This document shows, in pieces, positions 60,963 to 64,000 of a DNA stretch of 64,000 nucleotides. Made by a program: the position numbers and the translations under genes. How positions within the stretch are numbered: position 1 is the stretch's first letter; every line of letters begins with the position of its first letter. The notes under the pieces were generated by a model that was given only the letters and a program-made list of their open reading frames with translations, had not been told where the DNA came from and did no database searches. The DNA comes from Bacteroidia bacterium (GTDB taxonomy: Bacteria; Bacteroidota; Bacteroidia; Flavobacteriales; Schleiferiaceae): positions 1-64,000 of the forward strand of contig JAUHWL010000008.1 of assembly GCA_030424545.1 (NCBI GenBank), read 5' to 3'.

Positions 60963-63900
60963 TTGAAAAGAGCATTCGGATACATATTACTCATTTTATT
61001 TATTGCCCCGTTTTTCTGGGCCTTTAAACCAATAGCAAAAACATCTTATACATACGTTTCTGTTGGAGATACAAATGAACCAGACACTACTTTACCCTAC
61101 CCAATAAATGGTTCTGGGGGATTGTACTTAAACGATCCTAATAATTATACTACCGAAGTTATTTTCGATCCGGTGAGTGGGCAATACATCATCTATCAAA
61201 AAATTGGAGATCTTATAGCAAAGCCACCCATGTTTATGTCTCCAGAAGAATATCGGGAGTATATATACAGCAAACAAGTAGATGATTACTGGTCTTCTAA
61301 AGTAGCAAGCACAAGTAAAGCGAAAGAAGGTGTTGAAGGAGAGAGCGAAGGATTAATCCCTCAAATACAAATTAACAATGAAGCCTTTGGTAAAATTTTT
61401 GGTTCTGACATTATAGAAATTAGGCCGCAAGGAGCCGCAGAGTTAAGGTTTGGTATACGGTACCAAAAAATTGAAAACCCTGCACTACCTATTCGAAATC
61501 AGAAAACATTCAACTTTGATTTTGACCAACGGATACAAATGAACGTAACCGGAAAAATTGGAGATAGACTACAATTAGGCATTAATTACGACACAGAAGC
61601 AACATTTGCCTTTGAAAACAAAATGAAGCTTGAGTATGAGGGTGGAGAAGATGATATCATAAAACGATTAGAAATGGGTAATGTTAACTTACCCGTTAAT
61701 AGTGCCCTTATTACAGGAGCACAGAGTTTATTTGGTGTAAAAGGGCAATTTCAATTTGGAAAAACTACCATAACAGCCGTATTCTCGGAGCAACGCAGCC
61801 AAAGCCAAAGCATTAATGTACAAGGCGGAGGAACAACCAATGAATATGAAATTTGGGCTGATCAATACGAAGCAAATAGGCATTATTTTTTAGCACAACA
61901 TTTTAGAGATGTGTATGAAGAGAATTTGCAAACCATGCCCATAATCAATAGCACGGTGCAAATAACCAAGATTGAAGTTTGGGTTACCAACCGAAGGTCT
62001 AGTACACAAAATTTAAGAAATATAGTTGCATTTATGGATCTTGGGGAGGTTGAAGAAGATGCCTATAGAAACAGAAATGCAAGTTTGCCAGGATATCAAA
62101 TTTATCCGCAACCACAAGCCAACCAATTTAATTTACCAACCAACGGAAACAACCGATTAGACCCTAACACACTTAGCCAAGACATACCAGGCATTAGAGA
62201 TGTTGCCACCGTAAACGGAGACCTGGTAACCAATGGCTTTGAAGAAGCTACAGAATTTATTGAGCTTTCTAACGCAAGAATGTTAGAATCAAACCAATAT
62301 ACTTTTCATCCGCAATTAGGTTATATCACCTTAAACCAATCTTTAAATCAAGACGAAGTTTTGGCCGTTTCTTATCAATACACGGCCAAAGGAAGAACGT
62401 ATCAAGTTGGTGAATTTAGTAATGATGGAGTTGCTCCGCCTAAAACGCTGGTAACCAAAATGCTAAAAAGTACCATCTTAAACGTAAAAATTCCATTGTG
62501 GGATTTGATGATGAAAAACATCTATTCGCTGGGAGCTTTTCAGGTAGATAGAGAAGACTTTTATTTAGAAATAGCCTATTGGAATGCAGAGTCTGGGGTT
62601 CCTGTACCGTTTCTACCTTCTAAAGATAAGTCGGTAAGCCAAGAATTAATTCTTCGCTTAATGGAAATGGATAGGTTGAACAACAACAACGATCCGCAAC
62701 CCGATGGTATTTTTGACTTTGTTGAAGGAATTACCATTAACCCGAGGAACGGGCGAATCATGTTCCCTGTGCTAGAACCCTTTGGTAGCAATCTAGAAAG
62801 TAAATTAAATCTTCAGGCAGACAAGGAAAAATATGTCTTTCAACAACTCTATGATTCTACACGGTTTGTCGCCCAAAATCAAACCAGCCTCAACAAGTAT
62901 ATTATTCGAGGGAAATACAAATCCGCATCAGGCTCAGAAATTTCATTAAATGCGTTTAACATTCCCAGAGGTTCTGTCTCGGTTACGGCTGGAGGTACCA
63001 AGTTGGTAGAAAACCAGGATTACACGGTAGATTATACACTAGGTAGAATAAAAATATTGAATGAAGGAATTTTAAATTCTGGTGTACCCATACAAGTTAA
63101 CTTTGAGAATAACACGCTATTTAACGTGCAAACCAAAACGTTTATGGGGGCAACGTTTGATCATCGGGTTAACAAAAATTTAAACATTGGTGGTTCCATT
63201 TTGCACCTCACAGAAAAGCCGTTAACGCAAAAGGTTAACTTGGGAGATGAGCCCGTATCCAATACCATTTGGGGGTTAAACGGTACGTATGAAAATAGTG
63301 TGCCCACATTAACACGTTTTGTAGATGCCATACCATTTATAGATACAAAAGAAGAATCTAGAATTAGTGCACAAGGAGAATTTGCACATTTAATTCCAGG
63401 CTCGCCAAAAGGCATTAAAATAGACGGTAGTGAAACAACTTATATAGACGATTTTGAAAGTGCACAAACAACGATAGATTTACGCGGTTTAAGCAATTGG
63501 CAACTGGCTAGTGTGCCGGGCAATCAGCCAGATTTATTTCCGGAGGCAGACTACAACAATGATGTAACCTACGGATTTAACAGGGCAAAATTAGCATGGT
63601 ATATTATAGACCCTATTTTTTACAGCAATGATGCCAGCACCCCAGACAACATTAAGCAAGATAAAGCCATAACATCCGATCAGCGCCAACGCCAAGTTTT
63701 AATAGAAGAGGTTTTTCCTAATACATCTCTAGATAACAATCAGGTTAGAAACATTTCAATGTTCGACCTTTCTTTCTATCCGCGAGAACGCGGCCCTTAT
63801 AATTTTGATGTAGCAGGAGAACCCAACATATCTAGCGGATTAGATCAAAGCGGAAATTTATTAGACCCAGAATCTAGATGGGGTGGGATTATGCGTCCGC

Positions 63901-64000
63901 TTCAAATAAACAACTTTGAAGAACAAAACATTGAATTTATTCAGTTTTGGGTGATGGACCCGTTTTTAGAAGATCCAAACAACCAAGGTGGAGACCTTTA
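60963..64000 (+). CDS. sprA: Cell-surface protein SprA (T9SS translocon), N-terminal part
   Basis: About 1012 codons are visible and the frame runs off the right edge; full-length SprA is usually over 2300 residues. A TTG start follows ruvA by 6 bp, giving a signal-like opening KRAFGYILLILFIAPFFWAF. The N-terminal domain contains KIFGSDIIEIRPQGAAELRFG and the repeated element QRIQMNVTGKIGDRLQLGINYDTE, both characteristic of SprA/Sov. SprA forms the giant outer-membrane barrel through which T9SS cargo leaves the periplasm. No in-frame ATG fits the signal, so TTG is accepted. Confidence 0.93.
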   Translation, partial: MKRAFGYILLILFIAPFFWAFKPIAKTSYTYVSVGDTNEPDTTLPYPINGSGGLYLNDPNNYTTEVIFDPVSGQYIIYQKIGDLIAKPPMFMSPEEYREYIYSKQVDDYWSSKVASTSKAKEGVEGESEGLIPQIQINNEAFGKIFGSDIIEIRPQGAAELRFGIRYQKIENPALPIRNQKTFNFDFDQRIQMNVTGKIGDRLQLGINYDTEATFAFENKMKLEYEGGEDDIIKRLEMGNVNLPVNSALITGAQSLFGVKGQFQFGKTTITAVFSEQRSQSQSINVQGGGTTNEYEIWADQYEANRHYFLAQHFRDVYEENLQTMPIINSTVQITKIEVWVTNRRSSTQNLRNIVAFMDLGEVEEDAYRNRNASLPGYQIYPQPQANQFNLPTNGNNRLDPNTLSQDIPGIRDVATVNGDLVTNGFEEATEFIELSNARMLESNQYTFHPQLGYITLNQSLNQDEVLAVSYQYTAKGRTYQVGEFSNDGVAPPKTLVTKMLKSTILNVKIPLWDLMMKNIYSLGAFQVDREDFYLEIAYWNAESGVPVPFLPSKDKSVSQELILRLMEMDRLNNNNDPQPDGIFDFVEGITINPRNGRIMFPVLEPFGSNLESKLNLQADKEKYVFQQLYDSTRFVAQNQTSLNKYIIRGKYKSASGSEISLNAFNIPRGSVSVTAGGTKLVENQDYTVDYTLGRIKILNEGILNSGVPIQVNFENNTLFNVQTKTFMGATFDHRVNKNLNIGGSILHLTEKPLTQKVNLGDEPVSNTIWGLNGTYENSVPTLTRFVDAIPFIDTKEESRISAQGEFAHLIPGSPKGIKIDGSETTYIDDFESAQTTIDLRGLSNWQLASVPGNQPDLFPEADYNNDVTYGFNRAKLAWYIIDPIFYSNDASTPDNIKQDKAITSDQRQRQVLIEEVFPNTSLDNNQVRNISMFDLSFYPRERGPYNFDVAGEPNISSGLDQSGNLLDPESRWGGIMRPLQINNFEEQNIEFIQFWVMDPFLEDPNNQGGDL

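Overview
The window is a gene-dense, AT-rich chromosomal segment of a Bacteroidota bacterium, most likely Flavobacteriales-like (family not resolvable by eye). The evidence is gldH, sprA (cut by the right edge), a type IX secretion (T9SS) sorting-domain protein, an alternative complex III respiratory operon (actA-F) followed by coxB-coxA, Omp28 and DUF-type secreted proteins found mainly in this phylum, and several TAnnTTTG-like -7 promoter boxes in place of sigma70 -10 boxes. No rRNA, tRNA, CRISPR array, transposase, integrase or phage gene was seen. No gene-free stretch exceeds about 200 bases.

Layout. 1-2105: the N-terminal part of a large secreted protein and a PAP2-like membrane protein, both on the minus strand. 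2164-6090: ricT, gldH and a class A PBP. 6130-8158: the two subunits of a 3-oxoacid CoA-transferase, separated by a small four-helix-bundle (S23/IVP-type) gene that is bracketed by two arrays of degenerate 7-bp repeats in inverted orientation. 8259-15317: four polytopic GT-C-type glycosyltransferase-like proteins and a JmjC-type cupin. 15314-22714 (minus): an outer-membrane protein, a two-domain peptide ABC ATPase, a DEDD exonuclease, a small membrane protein, a serine hydrolase, hemW and a sensor kinase. 22811-28798: murI, a polyprenol-phosphate sugar transferase, dihydroorotase, a DUF4296 lipoprotein, an epimerase, Mrp and a NifU-domain protein. 28843-33071: korA-korB, a YebC-family regulator and an OsmC protein. 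33169-40008: three large exported peptidases (S9, M61, M13). 40199-42362: three rhodaneses, DUF6132, a haem-binding DUF3365 lipoprotein and a thioredoxin. 42981-54202: actABCDEF-coxB-coxA. 54286-56236: ruvB and queG. 56291-59362 (minus): tlpA-like, DUF6029 and Omp28. 59545-64000: a T9SS cargo protein, ruvA and sprA.

The most unusual signal is a set of strictly 7-bp-periodic, degenerate arrays. One family (RAGWCNG) flanks the four-helix-bundle gene as inverted arms, one of 9 and one of 13 units. A second family (TTNAANN, 11 units in register) lies in frame inside the linker of the double ABC ATPase. A third (GAWTNNN, 7 contiguous units) lies directly upstream of the serine-hydrolase start codon. 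They share unit length, fixed/variable position structure and absence of stop codons, but not sequence. This suggests a common generating process, and the four-helix-bundle protein is the only candidate factor in the window. Nothing here proves mobility or function. The known modules work together conventionally: ACIII passes electrons from quinol to the caa3-type oxidase, KorAB feeds reduced ferredoxin with Mrp/NifU as Fe-S suppliers, and GldH and SprA belong to gliding and T9SS.
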